From the NCBI GenBank assembly GCA_023053685.1, contig JALIGW010000002.1, positions 245,998,677-246,062,676 on the forward strand: a stretch of 64,000 nucleotides of DNA. Direction: 5' to 3'. Below, piece after piece: positions 54,236 to 64,000 of this stretch (position 1 is its first letter; every line of letters starts with the position of its first letter). The DNA comes from Diadophis punctatus similis. Lineage: Eukaryota; Chordata; Lepidosauria; Squamata; Dipsadidae. Made by a program: the position numbers and the translations under genes. The notes under the pieces are model-generated. The model was not told the DNA's origin, did not search any database, and saw only the letters and a list, made by a program, of their open reading frames with translations.

Positions 54236-54409
54236 AGCATTCAACCAAAGATGGAGAAATAAATTTGGGTGCTGGGACGACTTCTCCACGCCAAACATGC
54301 TTCTCCTTTTAGGATGATTTATCATTCAAGGTGAATTTCACACCTGTGCAAGGGGTAGCTGATGAGCTACCTTTGCTGTGCCATTTAAACAGAGATTATA
54401 ACTCCTAGC
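54236..54409. other. Unassigned sequence
   Basis: No feature recognised. Confidence 0.3.
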
Positions 54410-54612
54410 CAGTGATGGCTAACCTTTTCGGCACCGAGTGCCAAAACTGACGTGCACATGTGTGCCAGAGCACCAGAACCGGGAAGAGAGCAGCTATCCG
54501 GTGCGCATGCGCACGACAGAACCTGGAACAGCAGCTGGTAACGGCGCGCGTGCCCACAGAGAGGGCTCTGCGTGCCACCTCTGGCATACATGCCATAGGT
54601 TCACCATCACGG
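54410..54612. mobile_element. Short hAT-like element
   Basis: The ends cagtgatggctaacc and ggttcaccatcacgg. The flanks ctcctagc and tcctacgc are only similar. An NRF1-like gtgcgcatgcgcac is near 54501. Confidence 0.78.
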
Positions 54613-54895
54613 TCCTACGCTGCCCCAGAGAAATCTCATTGGGAAGATGGGTGGCTTAAAAAAAATCAATAAATAAATTGCTTGCATGCAAACTCAGTAT
54701 AAAAAGAGTTTTTAGTATAAAAAAGAGCAGATAGATTAATAAAAAATAAATATTTATTTAACATATATAATAAATACTGTTTATATAATAAGTAATAAGC
54801 AAAAATACCCCTTTGTTTTCTTTGTTGTGAGGTCAGTCTTGCCAGCTTTACCCCAACATGCTGGGTAGGGAATTCTGGGACTGGAAATCTACCCA
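54613..54895. other. AT-rich sequence with a MITE half
   Basis: About 54650-54810 is A/T-rich. A palindromic MITE half is at about 54850-54890. Confidence 0.35.
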
Positions 54896-55125
54896 TCTCC
54901 TCCCACTTATGACTGTATGACTGTAACTTGTTGCTTGTATCCTTACGATTATTTCATATTGATTGTTTCCTGATTGCTTACTTGAACCCTATGACAACCA
55001 TTCTTGACAAATGTATCTTTTCTTTTATGTACACTGAGAGCATATGCACCAAAGACAAATTCCTTGTGTGTCCAATCACACTTGGCCAATAAAGAATTCT
55101 ATTCTATTCTATTCTATTCTAAAGT
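54896..55125 (+). repeat. LINE 3' end with short (ATTCT)n tail
   Basis: Same text as 35305-35648 (gagagcatatgcaccaaaga, cttggccaataaagaattct) but only five tail units. Confidence 0.85.
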
Positions 55126-55289
55126 TGCCAAGGGTGAAAAACCTTGATGTAGTAGACCTTTTGGAGAAATCATCGTGGTTAATGAAGTTAAAATGCAGCC
55201 TAGGTACACGCCTACTTAAAAATAATAATTCCTCTCCATAAGTTTTATGGGGCACCATTCTAACTTAGGGAAAAAATTGGTTGCTTTGT
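55126..55289. other. Unassigned sequence
   Basis: No feature recognised. Confidence 0.3.
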
Positions 55290-55605
55290 CAAAGGGAAGG
55301 GAAGAGAAAAGAAAAAGAAAAAGAGAAAAGAAAAGGGAAAGGGAAAGGAAAGGAAAAAGAGAAGAGAAAAGGAAAGGACAGGAATGGAATGGAAAGATAA
55401 GGAAAAAGAGAGAGGAAAGGGAAAGGAGAGGAAAAAGAAGAGAAGAAAAAAGGAAAGAAATGGAATGGAAAGGTAAGGAAAAAAAGAGAGGAAAGGGAAA
55501 GGAAAGGAAAAAGAGAAGAGAAAAGGAAAGGAAAGGAAAGGCTGAGGAATTCTGGGAATTGAAGTCCACAAGTCCTAAAGTTGCCAAGGTTGGAGACCCC
55601 TGATT
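55290..55605. repeat. (GGAAA)n purine tract ending in a MITE half
   Basis: About 250 bp of g and a in ggaaa and aagaga units, then ctgaggaattctgggaattg, the right half of a palindromic MITE. The tract may have grown from the centre of the MITE. Confidence 0.8.
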
Positions 55606-56525
55606 TAGAGCATATGCACCAAAGACAAATTCCTTGTGTGTCCAATCACACTTGGCCATTTTGTGCCCTAAGACTTAGGACCTAAGTGAAGCATTCTCCA
55701 CTGGATCCAGGGGTGGGTTCTGGTTTTCTTCGCTGCCGGTTCGCTCCTTGACGTGCCGCGTCATAGAAGTCTAGGATTTTCAGACCATTTTGCCAACCTA
55801 TCAGTCAATCAGAATAAAGGTGGAAAGGACTTTGGAGGTCTTCTAGTCCAACCCCCTTCTCAAGCAGGAGGCCTTGTACCATTTCAGGCAAATATTTACT
55901 GACCCCTCGCATCCTGGACATAAATTGTTTCAACTCCTACCCTCAAAACAACACTACAGACTAGAGCAGTGTTTCTCAACCTTGGCAGTTTGAAGATGTG
56001 TGGACTTCAATTCCCAGAATTCCATGCTGGCTGTGGAATTCTGGGAGTTGAAGTCCACACATCTTCAAACTGCCAAGGTTGAGAAACAATGGACTAGAGC
56101 ATTGCACACCAAGACAACTAGACACAAAAACATTTTTCCCTGAACGCCATCACTCTGCTAAAGAAATAATTCCCTCACCACTGTCGAACTATTCACTAAG
56201 GCTGCATTACTATTACTATTAGTTTTTCTCATCGTTCCTATCACCCATCTCCTCCCACTTATGACTGTATGGGTGTAACTTGTTGCTTGTATCCTTACGA
56301 TTTATATTAATATTGTTTGTTTCCTGATTGCTTATTTGTACCCTATGATAATCATTAAGTGTTGTACCTCATGATTCTTGACAAATGTATATTTTCTTTT
56401 ATGTACACTGAGAGCATATGCACCAAAGACAAATTCCTTGTGTGTCCAATCACACTTGGCCAGTAAAGAATTCTATTCTATTCTATTCTATTCTATTCTA
56501 TTCTATTCTATTCTATTCTATTCTA
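55606..56525 (+). repeat. LINE fragments with (ATTCT)n tail, hAT and CR1 pieces
   Basis: 55606-55660 repeats the LINE phrase. About 55708-55790 is a hAT-like left end (aggggtgggttctgg). 55800-55905 is CR1 tail. 55900-56525 is the LINE 3' region with 13 tail units, holding a palindromic MITE. Confidence 0.7.
55967..56091. mobile_element. Palindromic MITE inside a LINE
   Basis: The ends cagtgtttctcaaccttgg and ccaaggttgagaaacaatg are flanked by perfect copies of gactagag. Confidence 0.93.
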
Positions 56526-56900
56526 AATAGCTGTCCAGTCTTTTCTTAAAAACCTCCAGTGATGAAGCAGCCACAACCTCTGAAGGCAAAGTTGTTCCAC
56601 TGGTTAATTGTCCTGTTAGGAAGCTTTTCCTTAATTCCAAGTTGCTTCTCTCCTTGATTGGTTTCCAACCATTGTTTCTTGTCCTGCCTATTTTGCTTTG
56701 GTAAATAAATTGACCCCCCCTCCTCTTTGTGGCAACCTCTCAATACTGGAATACTGCTATCATGTCCCCCTTAGTCCTTTTTTTTTTAGACCAGCCATAC
56801 CCAATTCCTGCAACTATTCTTCATGTTTTAGTTTCCAGGCCCTTTAATGTATGCTGATTAGTGTACATTTAAGTGACAATAAAGTTTTTATTCTATTCTA
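56526..56900 (-). pseudogene. CR1 LINE 3' end
   Basis: Minus text covers the CR1 C-terminus (RTINQWNNFAF and upstream), with several frame breaks. Confidence 0.8.
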
Positions 56901-57571
56901 GATAAAACAGAAGTTTTCAGAGGGTTTGGAATTCAGCTAGCTCAACCCTTTGCCATCACTGGTTGAATGGTGGAGCGCTGGTGTGGTGGTATTGTATGCT
57001 TCATGTTTTTAGTTTTTATTTTATTTATTATTAAAATTTCTATGCCACCCAACTCCCGGAGGACTCTGGGCGGCTAACAACAGGTATAGAAACATATAAT
57101 CAATAAAAGCAATTTTAAAAAACATGTTAAAATACTATCAATATTTTAAAAAGAACTTTCACTCATACCCCGCCTGCCGGAAGAGCCAAGTTTTTATTGC
57201 TTTACGGAATACATTTATGTACGGAATACATTTATTTACGGCAATAAATGTATCTTTGCATTTTTATTTTCTATTGGCCTTCTGTTGCATTTGTAAGCTG
57301 CAGACTTTCCTAAACTGCAGCGAAGTAAAAATCTAATGGATAAATAAACTCGCCCAATAAACACCAACAAGGGGAGAAGATCCAACGATGGTTTTAATTT
57401 CCAAAGTCGGCAGCTTACCATGAACCGCTGGTTCCTTCACTTAGGAAAAGCCAAAAACAAGGCACCCTCCATGGTTTTATACTTGAATGCAGGTCAAAGA
57501 CAGTTTATGAATGTGTCTACATTAAAAGGCACACACACACACCCCAATAGGGGAAGAATTGTTTTACATCT
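56901..57571. other. LINE 3' piece and unassigned sequence
   Basis: About 57005-57195 resembles an L2-group 3' end in minus orientation (tatgccacccaactcccgga). The rest up to 57571 has a short (ac)n and no coding signal. Confidence 0.4.
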
Positions 57572-57849
57572 AGGTAGTCCTTGACCTACAACCACAATAG
57601 GAAGTGGAAAATTTCATTGTTAAGAGGTGTTGTTGCTAAACCAAACGTGGTTTAAGCAACAAATAGCTGTGAGTCAATGACTACTCTAAGGCAGAGGTCC
57701 ACAACCAAGAACTGGGCCGCACAAGCAGTGGGCGAGCGCATGTGCGCGAAGCTGCATTTATGCAAGCAGCAGGCGCACAAACAAAACCATCCCTTCCCTC
57801 CTCCCCCCACCCCGCCTCTGCCGCCAGTCCACATTGCTGGAAATATTGG
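57572..57849. mobile_element. MITE fragment and a hAT-like element remnant
   Basis: 57572-57690 carries Tc1/mariner-type MITE ends (taggtagtccttgacctac). 57693-57857 has gaggtccacaaccaagaact and attggggaccact as likely hAT ends. Confidence 0.5.
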
Positions 57850-57857
57850 GGACCACT

Positions 57858-58209
57858 CAGGGGTGGACTTCAAAAAATTTAGCAAGGGGTTCTCTGCCCG
57901 GTTGCTGGGTGGGCGTGGCCATGGTGGGCGTGCCTAGTTGGCCTCCTGCACCACGGCGGGAGGGCCCCTCCAGAGGCTTTCCTTGAGCCTTTGGGAGGGC
58001 GAAAACAGCTCCCCCAGGTTCCGGAGGCCGGAAACAGGCCCATTTCCGGCCTTCCCGAAGGCCTGTTTTTCGCCCTCTCTGAGCCTCCGCGCATGCCCTG
58101 CACTTACCTGCATCCAAAACGTGCCGCGTGGGAACTCCTGGGAGGGGTGGGCGGGGCCAACCAGAATCTTAGCTAGAGGTTCTCCCGAACCCCTAGCAGC
58201 CCACCCCTG
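57858..58209. mobile_element. hAT-like element (caggggtgg ends)
   Basis: The ends caggggtggacttc and agcccacccctg are flanked by ggaccact and ggaccatt. Confidence 0.8.
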
Positions 58210-58383
58210 GGACCATTGCTCTAAGGCACATTCAGGTATTTTTTGTGGTGTGAAGACCCCACAAAAGCCATTCTTTGGAGCCCAACAGAGCATCTTTGGC
58301 ATACGAGAGGTGCCAAGGGCTCTAACTGTTAGTCTAATGAGATGATGCTGCATTTAGCGGAGAAAGGAAACGCAAGTAAATAC
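58210..58383. other. Unassigned sequence
   Basis: No feature recognised. Confidence 0.3.
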
Positions 58384-58583
58384 ACACACCCTTGAATCTA
58401 CTGCCTCGGATCAACGCATAAACTCATTTATTTATCAACAAACAACTAACTGGCCTCATAACAAGGACCCCATACATACACAAGATGCTACTACAGAAAT
58501 ACAGTACAATTAAAAATGTAGTGAACACAACACCTATAACAAAATGGCTATAGGATACTATGATTAATTCAAGCTACAGCATA

Positions 58584-59039
58584 CAGGTAGACCTTTGACA
58601 TACAACCACAATGGAGCACAAGATTTCTGTTGCTATAAGTGAGATAGTTGTTAAGTGACTTTTATCCCATTTTACGACCTTTCACTTAACAACCATGCTA
58701 CGAACTTAACAACTGCAACGATTCACTTAACAGCCGTTCTTGCCACGGCTGTTAAGTGAATCGTTGCAGTTGTTAAGTTCGTAGCATGGTTGTTAAGTGA
58801 ATCTGGTTTCCTCGTTGACTTTTCTTGTCAGGTGGTTGCAAAAGAGGATCACGTGACCCTGGGGACACGGCAACCGACATAAATGTGAGTCAGTTGCCAA
58901 GCATCCAAAGGTAAATCACCTGACCATGAGGATGCTGCAATGGTCATAAGTGTGAAAAACGATCGTAAGTCACTTTTTCCAGTGTTGTTGTAACTTAGAA
59001 CGGTCACTAAAGGAATTGGGGTAAGTCGAGGAATACCTG
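58584..59039. mobile_element. Tc1/mariner-type MITE with a perfect internal palindrome
   Basis: The ends caggtagacctttgacatac and gtaagtcgaggaatacctg are each flanked by TA. The arms 58681-58737 and 58745-58801 are exact inverse copies of each other around a 7-bp loop tcttgcc. Confidence 0.9.
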
Positions 59040-59054
59040 TACACACCCTTGAAT

Positions 59055-59197
59055 CAGTGGTGGGTTTCTACCGGTTCACCCTGGAAGCTCCGCCCACCAG
59101 CCCCGATGTCATCACGGATGTTCTGCGCATGCGCAGAAGGTTCTGCGCATGCGCAGAATCGTCAACCAGTAGCAAAAGTAAGTGAAACCCACCACTT
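59055..59197. mobile_element. Short hAT-like element with an NRF1-type pair
   Basis: The ends cagtggtgggttt and aaacccaccactt are flanked by perfect copies of ccttgaat. tgcgcatgcgca occurs at 59124-59135 and 59144-59155. Confidence 0.9.
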
Positions 59198-59370
59198 CCT
59201 TGAATCTACTGCCTCGGGTCAAGGCATAAATTCATTTAATTACCAAGAGGCAACCAATAACATAACAAGGATCCCATGTTGCTACTAGAGAAATACAGTA
59301 CAATTTACAGAACACTTATAACAAAATAAGGATAGGGCACTATAATTAATTCAAGCTACAGTATATTCCG

Positions 59371-59559
59371 ATTCACCACAGGAAATAGCCGCATCTAAGA
59401 GCAGCTGTCCCACTGAAAGCTAGATTTAAAAATGACATTTTAATAAATCTCCAATCCTGAGCAGTAAATCCATTAGTTTTGCTTCATGTCAGGCAACTTC
59501 AGACTTAATATGCAGGGTCTTGAATATTAAATTTAAAAAAAGCTTGAATCCAAGCAATA
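59371..59559. other. Unassigned sequence
   Basis: Plain AT-rich sequence. Confidence 0.3.
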
Positions 59560-59810
59560 GACTAGAATAGAATAACAGTTGGAAGGGACCTTGGAGGTCC
59601 TCTAGTCTAACCCGCTGCTTAGGCAGGAAACCCTACACCACTTAAGACAAATGGTTATCCAACATCATCTTAAAAACTTCCAGTGTTGGAGCATTCACAA
59701 CTTCGGGAGGCAAGTTGTTCTACCGATTAATTGTTCTCACTGTCAGGAAATTTCTCCTTAGTTCTAAGTCGCTTCTCTCCTTGATTATTTTCCACCCTGG
59801 TGTCATTTAG
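59560..59810 (-). repeat. CR1 LINE 3' end
   Basis: The phrases agttggaagggaccttgga, ctagtctaacccgctgctt and aggcaagttgttctaccg belong to the CR1 tail. Confidence 0.82.
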
Positions 59811-60159
59811 AATTAGCTGCCTAATCTTAATTTTTCTAATGTCTTCTCTATTACAATTCATACCAAAAAAAAGGCCACTAGAATTATTCTTTAAGTTATT
59901 GCAATTTCTGAAGGTCTAAACGTTCCTTCTTCTATAAAACTGGTCCGCTTGAAAAAATCTAGCAACAGAGTACATGCACAGTGTTATTATTTTCAGAAAA
60001 GATACAGCTAGAAAGCTGTACGGTTTTTTTAGTCTCCTTCAAACCTGAGCGGAAGAGAGATTTCTATCCACTCAGGGCCAGTCTGGAGTATTGCCCTCTA
60101 TCGCAGTAAATTAAGGTTTGGATTGAGATGAATAAATATGATACATTCACATATTGTGC
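59811..60159. other. Unassigned sequence
   Basis: No feature recognised. Confidence 0.3.
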
Positions 60160-60600
60160 TACTCCATGGCTGTCCCAAAGGTGCTTTTTTTCAAGAGGCA
60201 ACTGGACTTTCTTATTTTTCTTTGAAGACGTTTTGCTCCTCATCCAAGAAGCTTCTTCAGCTCTGAGCTGAAGAAGCTTCTTGGATGAGAAGCGAAATGT
60301 CTTCCAAATAAAAACAAGGAAGCCCAGTTGCCTTTTGAAAAAGCACCTTTGGGACAATCGTGACCTGGATGAGCTGAAGACTGGATTGAAAGACTGAGGA
60401 ACATCACCATGGAGGCGGATCCTCAGAAAATTCAACCCAGTCCATAGAGTTCTGAGGCTAGAACAACCCATCCTGGACTCTGCCTTCGATATGAGGGAAA
60501 ATCTCCACAAACATACTCCACGGTTGAACCATGATGGTATGATGAACAAGCCACAATTCATCAGATTCACCCAACACAGGAAATGAGATCAAAAAGGCTG
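60160..60600. repeat. Fold-back family copy, long
   Basis: Inverse arms meet at cttcagctctgagctgaag (about 60256-60274). Downstream, aagcacctttgggacaatcg continues into less conserved text with gaaatcttccctc-like remnants. Confidence 0.7.
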
Positions 60601-61289
60601 GGTTCCCATGTCACCTCAAGTCAAACTGAAGGAAATAACTTCAAAGTTGAATCAAACAAAGCCCATTATGGCTCAGTGTAAGGGTGACCAAACGCCAAAG
60701 GTCACAAGAGATTCGGGAGGTCCCTGCAGGACCCAAATATTGACAGCATCATTGCATTCGTGCAACAGAAGCTATGTCCCTTTCATACATGCTTGCGATG
60801 TCACAATGTATGTACAAAAGCGGTACAACTTGCATTGTGTCAGCGTGATGCTGTTTCCGTTGTCGGGGGGCCCTTCCCAACCCTCCTGTAGCTGCGGCCA
60901 ATGTTCCCTCTGACATTGGAAAACGCCGCGCGGCAGTTGGAAACTGCTGCGTGGCGTTTTCTTATCACGTGCGCGGCCACGCAGCTTAGAGGGAACATTG
61001 GCTGCGGCCCCCAATCTTTTGAGCACCAGGGGCCGGTTCAATGGAAGGTGTTTTTCCTGTAGACCGATGTTTGTGTGTGTGTGCAGTTTTGTGTGCTTCC
61101 TAGATCCCGCATGTGTGTGGATGGGACTTTACTTGCTTGTGCGGCCCAGTTTCTGGCAGGCCCAGACTGGTGCCACTCCGCTTGGGGGGTTGGTGATCCC
61201 TGTCCTACAGATACCTCTGCTCCTACCTCCCCTCAGGCCTGTAGGTTACCCAGTGCTGATATAGCCTCCTGTATGAAATTGACAGTGGA
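60601..61289. mobile_element. hAT-like remnants with a nested MITE
   Basis: The phrases gagcaccaggggccggttca and tgtgcggcccagtttctggc are typical of an old hAT family. The MITE at 60899-61000 is nested in it. 60601-60880 is unassigned. Confidence 0.5.
60899..61000. mobile_element. 102-bp palindromic MITE (caatgttccctct)
   Basis: The ends caatgttccctct and agagggaacattg are flanked by perfect copies of gctgcggc. The centre repeats cgcgcggc and its inverse. Confidence 0.9.
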
Positions 61290-61435
61290 TTGCCTCATAG
61301 GTAGGAATCTTTTCATTCCCCACTATTCTGTCAGAGCTGAAGAAGCTTCTTGGATGACAAGCGAAACATCTTCAAAAGGAAAAAACAAGAAAGTCCAGTT
61401 GCCTCCTGAAAAAAGCACTATTGGGATGCTTTATA
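61290..61435. repeat. Fold-back family copy
   Basis: gaagaagcttcttggatgac and aagtccagttgcctcctgaa in the usual order. Confidence 0.7.
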
Positions 61436-61803
61436 GGTAGTCCTCAACTTAACCCCGATCATAACTCTGCCAGGAATTCATTTGTTCATTATAGTTTCAG
61501 CAAGAACAGAACCCCCTCACTGAGAAAAAGGGGAAAAAATGCTCACATGACCACAGGGAAAAAAGTGTAAACAAAATTCACCATGGAAACTAGGCCATGG
61601 CTCCCCTGAGGACTGAGCACCTTCACTAGCCAGAGCTACAGGGAATTTGGAAATGTACTTGGGGCAGATGTGGCTTCGGGCACAGGACAGGCAACCTGAT
61701 GCTTCCCAGATGTTTGGGGACGGACACACACCCCGCTATTACCTCAACGTATCCCTGGCCAGTAGCAAAAATCTATGGGGGATGAAGATAAAAGCATCCA
61801 GAG
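61436..61803. other. Unassigned, with a MITE end
   Basis: ataggtagtcctcaacttaa at 61433 is a MITE start, and the rest is diverged. No coding signal. Confidence 0.35.
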
Positions 61804-62077
61804 CAGTGGTGGGTTGCTACTGGTTCGGACCGGTTCGGGCGAACTGTTGGCGGAAATTTGGCCCCGTTCACCGAACCGGTAGTGATGGCTGGCTTGCCAC
61901 GCCCCCGAACCGGTTCCCCGGTCGCCGCTGCTTGAAAGTGGCTGGCAACGAACCCTCTGCGCATGCGCAAAGGCTTCTGCGCATGCGCAGAGGGTCAAAA
62001 CCCGGATGTAAGGTGCGCACTTCCGACGCGACACGCGCACTTCCGAACCGGTAGGGAATGTAAGAGAAATCCACCCG
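61804..62077. mobile_element. hAT-like element with an NRF1-type pair
   Basis: The ends cagtggtgggttgctac and agagaaatccacccg are flanked by perfect copies of atccagag. tgcgcatgcgca occurs at 61958-61969 and 61978-61989. Confidence 0.9.
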
Positions 62078-62127
62078 ATCCAGAGGATACTTGGTTGTCC
62101 TCCTATGGATTTGAAACTTCATTGACC

Positions 62128-62225
62128 TTCTTTCCTTCCTTCCTTCCTTCTTTCCTTCCTTCCTTCTTTCTTTCCTTCCTTCCTTATTTCCTTCCTTCCT
62201 TCTCTCCCTCCCTCCCTCCCTCCCT
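62128..62225. repeat. (TTCC)n/(CCCT)n microsatellite
   Basis: Imperfect ttcc and tttc units, closing with five ccct units. Confidence 0.9.
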
Positions 62226-62655
62226 GATCCTAGTCAATCACCCAATGGCTCAATGTTTGGGAGATAATTTGTGCGTAAAAATCAACCCGAGATCCTTCAA
62301 AATAGATTGGAACAGAGATATCTAACCCATTCCTTCTCATTTCTCGGATTTAAATCCTACATAACTGGTAGATTTGCAGTAGGAAAAAATGGCAGGATAC
62401 CTATTCCTGAACTTTTTCCAGCATGCACCTCTGTGCAGTTTGGCAGGGAAGAAGCACCATGTTGATCCAGGAAATGACCCAGGAGAGAAGAAAGCTTAAC
62501 CCTTCCCTTCCTCTACCGTGGCTTTTCCAGACGTTACTTGAAGTCTTCCACCGTTCCTCTCAAGTTTCCCCAAAATTAACTGGGAAATCCTGTCCATGAT
62601 ATTCCCAGGTCAGACCCGCTGATCTTCTTTCCTTCTTCTTTTTTCCAAGAAAGGG
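62226..62655. other. 3' flank of gene 4
   Basis: Downstream of the gene 4 stop on the minus strand. Probably 3' UTR in part; no certain polyadenylation signal. Confidence 0.35.
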
Positions 62656-64000
62656 TTAAGCAGCCGCTTTCCCAAGTCTTCCCACAGTTCTCAGTCTGGA
62701 CCTCCAGCTTGGTCTTTGAGAGGGGGAAGCATTGAGAGGAAGCGAAGCGTTGAGTGGAAGCGCTGACGGGGAAGCGTTGAGAGGAAGTGTTGAAGTGGAA
62801 GCGTTGAGAGGAAGCGAAGGCTCCGCGCTTTTCTTCTCGTGCCTTTTCTCGTGTTTCACGCGGGTGGAGTTGCGTTTAAAGCTTTTGCCGCAGCTGTGGC
62901 AGCAAAAGGGTTTTTCTCCCGTGTGGGACCTCTGGTGCGAGATCAGGTGCGCCTTTTGAACGAAGCCGGCGTCGCAAAGCAAGCATTTGAAGGGCCTGTC
63001 CTTGGTGTGGGTTCTCTTGTGCACAATGAGGTGGGTCCTCTGGCAGAAACTCTTTGGGCAGTGGGAGCACTTGTACGGCTTGTCCCCCGTGTGGGTCCGT
63101 TCGTGCTTGACGAGGGACGAGTACAAGCCAAAGCTCTTCCCGCAGTCGAAACATTTGTGCGATTTCTCTCCCGTGTGGGATTTCTGGTGCCTCCGAAGGT
63201 CGGGCATCCGGGTGTAACTTTTCCCGCAACCCGAACACTTGAAAGGCTTGATCCCTCTGTGGGTCCGTTGGTGGGAATAGAAATGGGAGCTCCGATGGAA
63301 AGTTTTCCCGCAGTCGGAGCAGCGGAACAGTTTCTCCTTTTTGTGAGCTTTCCTGTGTTTGGTAAGATGGGCGCGCTGGCTGAAGACCTTCCCGCAGTCC
63401 GAACACTGGTAGGGCGTGGTCCTTTGGTGCATCTGCTTATGTTTCAGGAGGAGGAGACTCTGATTAAATTCCTTCCCACATTTGGGACATGGTTTTGGTT
63501 TCCTTCCTTTGCCGGTTCCTGGCTGAAGGAGGACTTTGCTGGTGTTTTGACGGTCAACGGGAGAAATTATTGATTCCTCTTCTCTGGTCTTTTGTTCAAC
63601 TTCCCTCTGTCTTTCAGGTTTGCGTTGAGGATATGTTGTGGGCTCCTCTGGGCGAAGCCCCGGGTATTTTCTCAAGGCACGTTGCGCTACAATTTTCTTA
63701 ACAATTGCTGAATGGGGATTGTTTTTCTTCTCTTTCTCCTTTTCTTTCTCCTTCTCCATCTTCTCCTTCTCTTTCTCCATCTCCTTCTCTGTCTGTCTCT
63801 TTTCCTTCTCCTTCTCCATCACCTCTTTCTCCTTTTCTGACTTCTCCTTCTCCATCTCCTTCTCTTTCTCCTTCTCTGACTTCTTCTCCTTCTCTGACTT
63901 CTTTTTTTCTTTCTCCATCTTCTGCCTCTCTTTCTCCTTCTCTTTCTCTGACTTCTCTATCTCCTTCTCTGACTTCTCCTTCTCTGACTTCTTCTCTTTC
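62656..64000 (-). CDS. Gene 4, zinc-finger exon with 8 C2H2 fingers and a Lys/Glu repeat, open at the window edge
   Basis: The frame is open from position 64000, so the true start or acceptor is outside. From the edge to about 63720 it is almost only Lys and Glu with some Ser (KSEKEKEKEMEKEKSEKEKE), a probable coiled or disordered stretch. A linker of about 80 residues follows. Eight fingers come next, from CPKCGKEF to CHSCGKSF, all C-x2-C-x12-H-x3-H. Several linkers deviate from TGEKP (MHQRTTPYQC, AHKKEKLFRC, THRGIKPFKC, THTKDRPFKC). The tail has four tandem LPLNAS units and ends GRLGKAAA-stop at 62656. Likely a DNA-binding nuclear protein. An upstream SCAN exon, if any, is not visible. No lesion. 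Confidence 0.93.
   Translation of the reverse strand, partial: KEKKSEKEKSEKEIEKSEKEKEKERQKMEKEKKKSEKEKKSEKEKEKEMEKEKSEKEKEVMEKEKEKRQTEKEMEKEKEKMEKEKEKEKEKKNNPHSAIVKKIVAQRALRKYPGLRPEEPTTYPQRKPERQREVEQKTREEESIISPVDRQNTSKVLLQPGTGKGRKPKPCPKCGKEFNQSLLLLKHKQMHQRTTPYQCSDCGKVFSQRAHLTKHRKAHKKEKLFRCSDCGKTFHRSSHFYSHQRTHRGIKPFKCSGCGKSYTRMPDLRRHQKSHTGEKSHKCFDCGKSFGLYSSLVKHERTHTGDKPYKCSHCPKSFCQRTHLIVHKRTHTKDRPFKCLLCDAGFVQKAHLISHQRSHTGEKPFCCHSCGKSFKRNSTRVKHEKRHEKKSAEPSLPLNASTSTLPLNASPSALPLNASLPLNASPSQRPSWRSRLRTVGRLGKAAA

Larger units (their letters stand above)
58384..59370. repeat. Local tandem duplication, each copy hit by a different DNA element
   Basis: A 200-bp segment starting acacacccttgaatctactg appears at 58384-58583 and again at 59041-59054 plus 59206-59360. 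Copy 1 is followed by a MITE (58584-59039). Copy 2 contains a hAT-like element (59055-59197). Confidence 0.8.

Overview
The window looks like a stretch of squamate reptile genome, most likely a snake. The main evidence is the repeat content: tRNA-headed SINEs with a Bov-B-like 3' half, CR1, L2 and L1 LINE fragments, a LINE family ending in a pentanucleotide (ATTCT)n tail, and very many short hAT-like and Tc1/mariner-like non-autonomous transposons. There is no prokaryotic architecture, no CRISPR array and no operon. The protein-coding content is a cluster of C2H2 zinc-finger genes of the SCAN type, spread thinly through about 85-90% repeat-derived DNA.

Gene 1 (minus strand). A SCAN exon at 20442-21119 can be joined to four small exons at 13678-13750, 10100-10185, 6768-6858 and 4793-4900. 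All have consensus splice sites, and their phases fit (0, then 1, 0, 1, 1) with no stop. The zinc-finger exon must lie left of position 1. A CpG-rich promoter with a ZNF143-like motif at about 28.85-29.58 kb probably drives it. Its introns carry a Tc1 element, a 2.9 kb minisatellite and a 0.7 kb purine tract.

Gene 2 (minus strand). It has a SCAN exon at 36675-37304, one small exon at 35021-35134 and a short zinc-finger exon from 34258 leftwards. That last exon has four good fingers, and its fifth finger is broken by two single-base shifts. A CCAAT/ZNF143-type promoter at about 39.7-40.0 kb lies upstream.

Gene 3 (plus strand). An acidic exon at 42305-42538 splices in phase to a 14-finger exon at 44100-45589. 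Any upstream exon was not found. Gene 4 (minus strand) is an 8-finger exon at 62656-64000 with a long Lys/Glu repeat. It is open at the window edge.

Both SCAN exons carry about 75 residues ahead of the SCAN domain that read like the N-terminal half of a retroelement capsid. This fits the known origin of SCAN from a Gypsy-type Gag. The four loci are probably nuclear DNA-binding transcription regulators.

The mobile DNA is informative in itself. Sixteen of seventeen readable 8-bp target duplications in four hAT-like families have TA at the centre, the signature described for Buster-type hATs. Six other elements do not. Several elements carry NRF1-type palindromes, four of them as closely spaced pairs. 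A Tc1 copy at 1818-3418 is nearly complete, with one frameshift. All repeat assignments are from reading the sequence; no database was searched.
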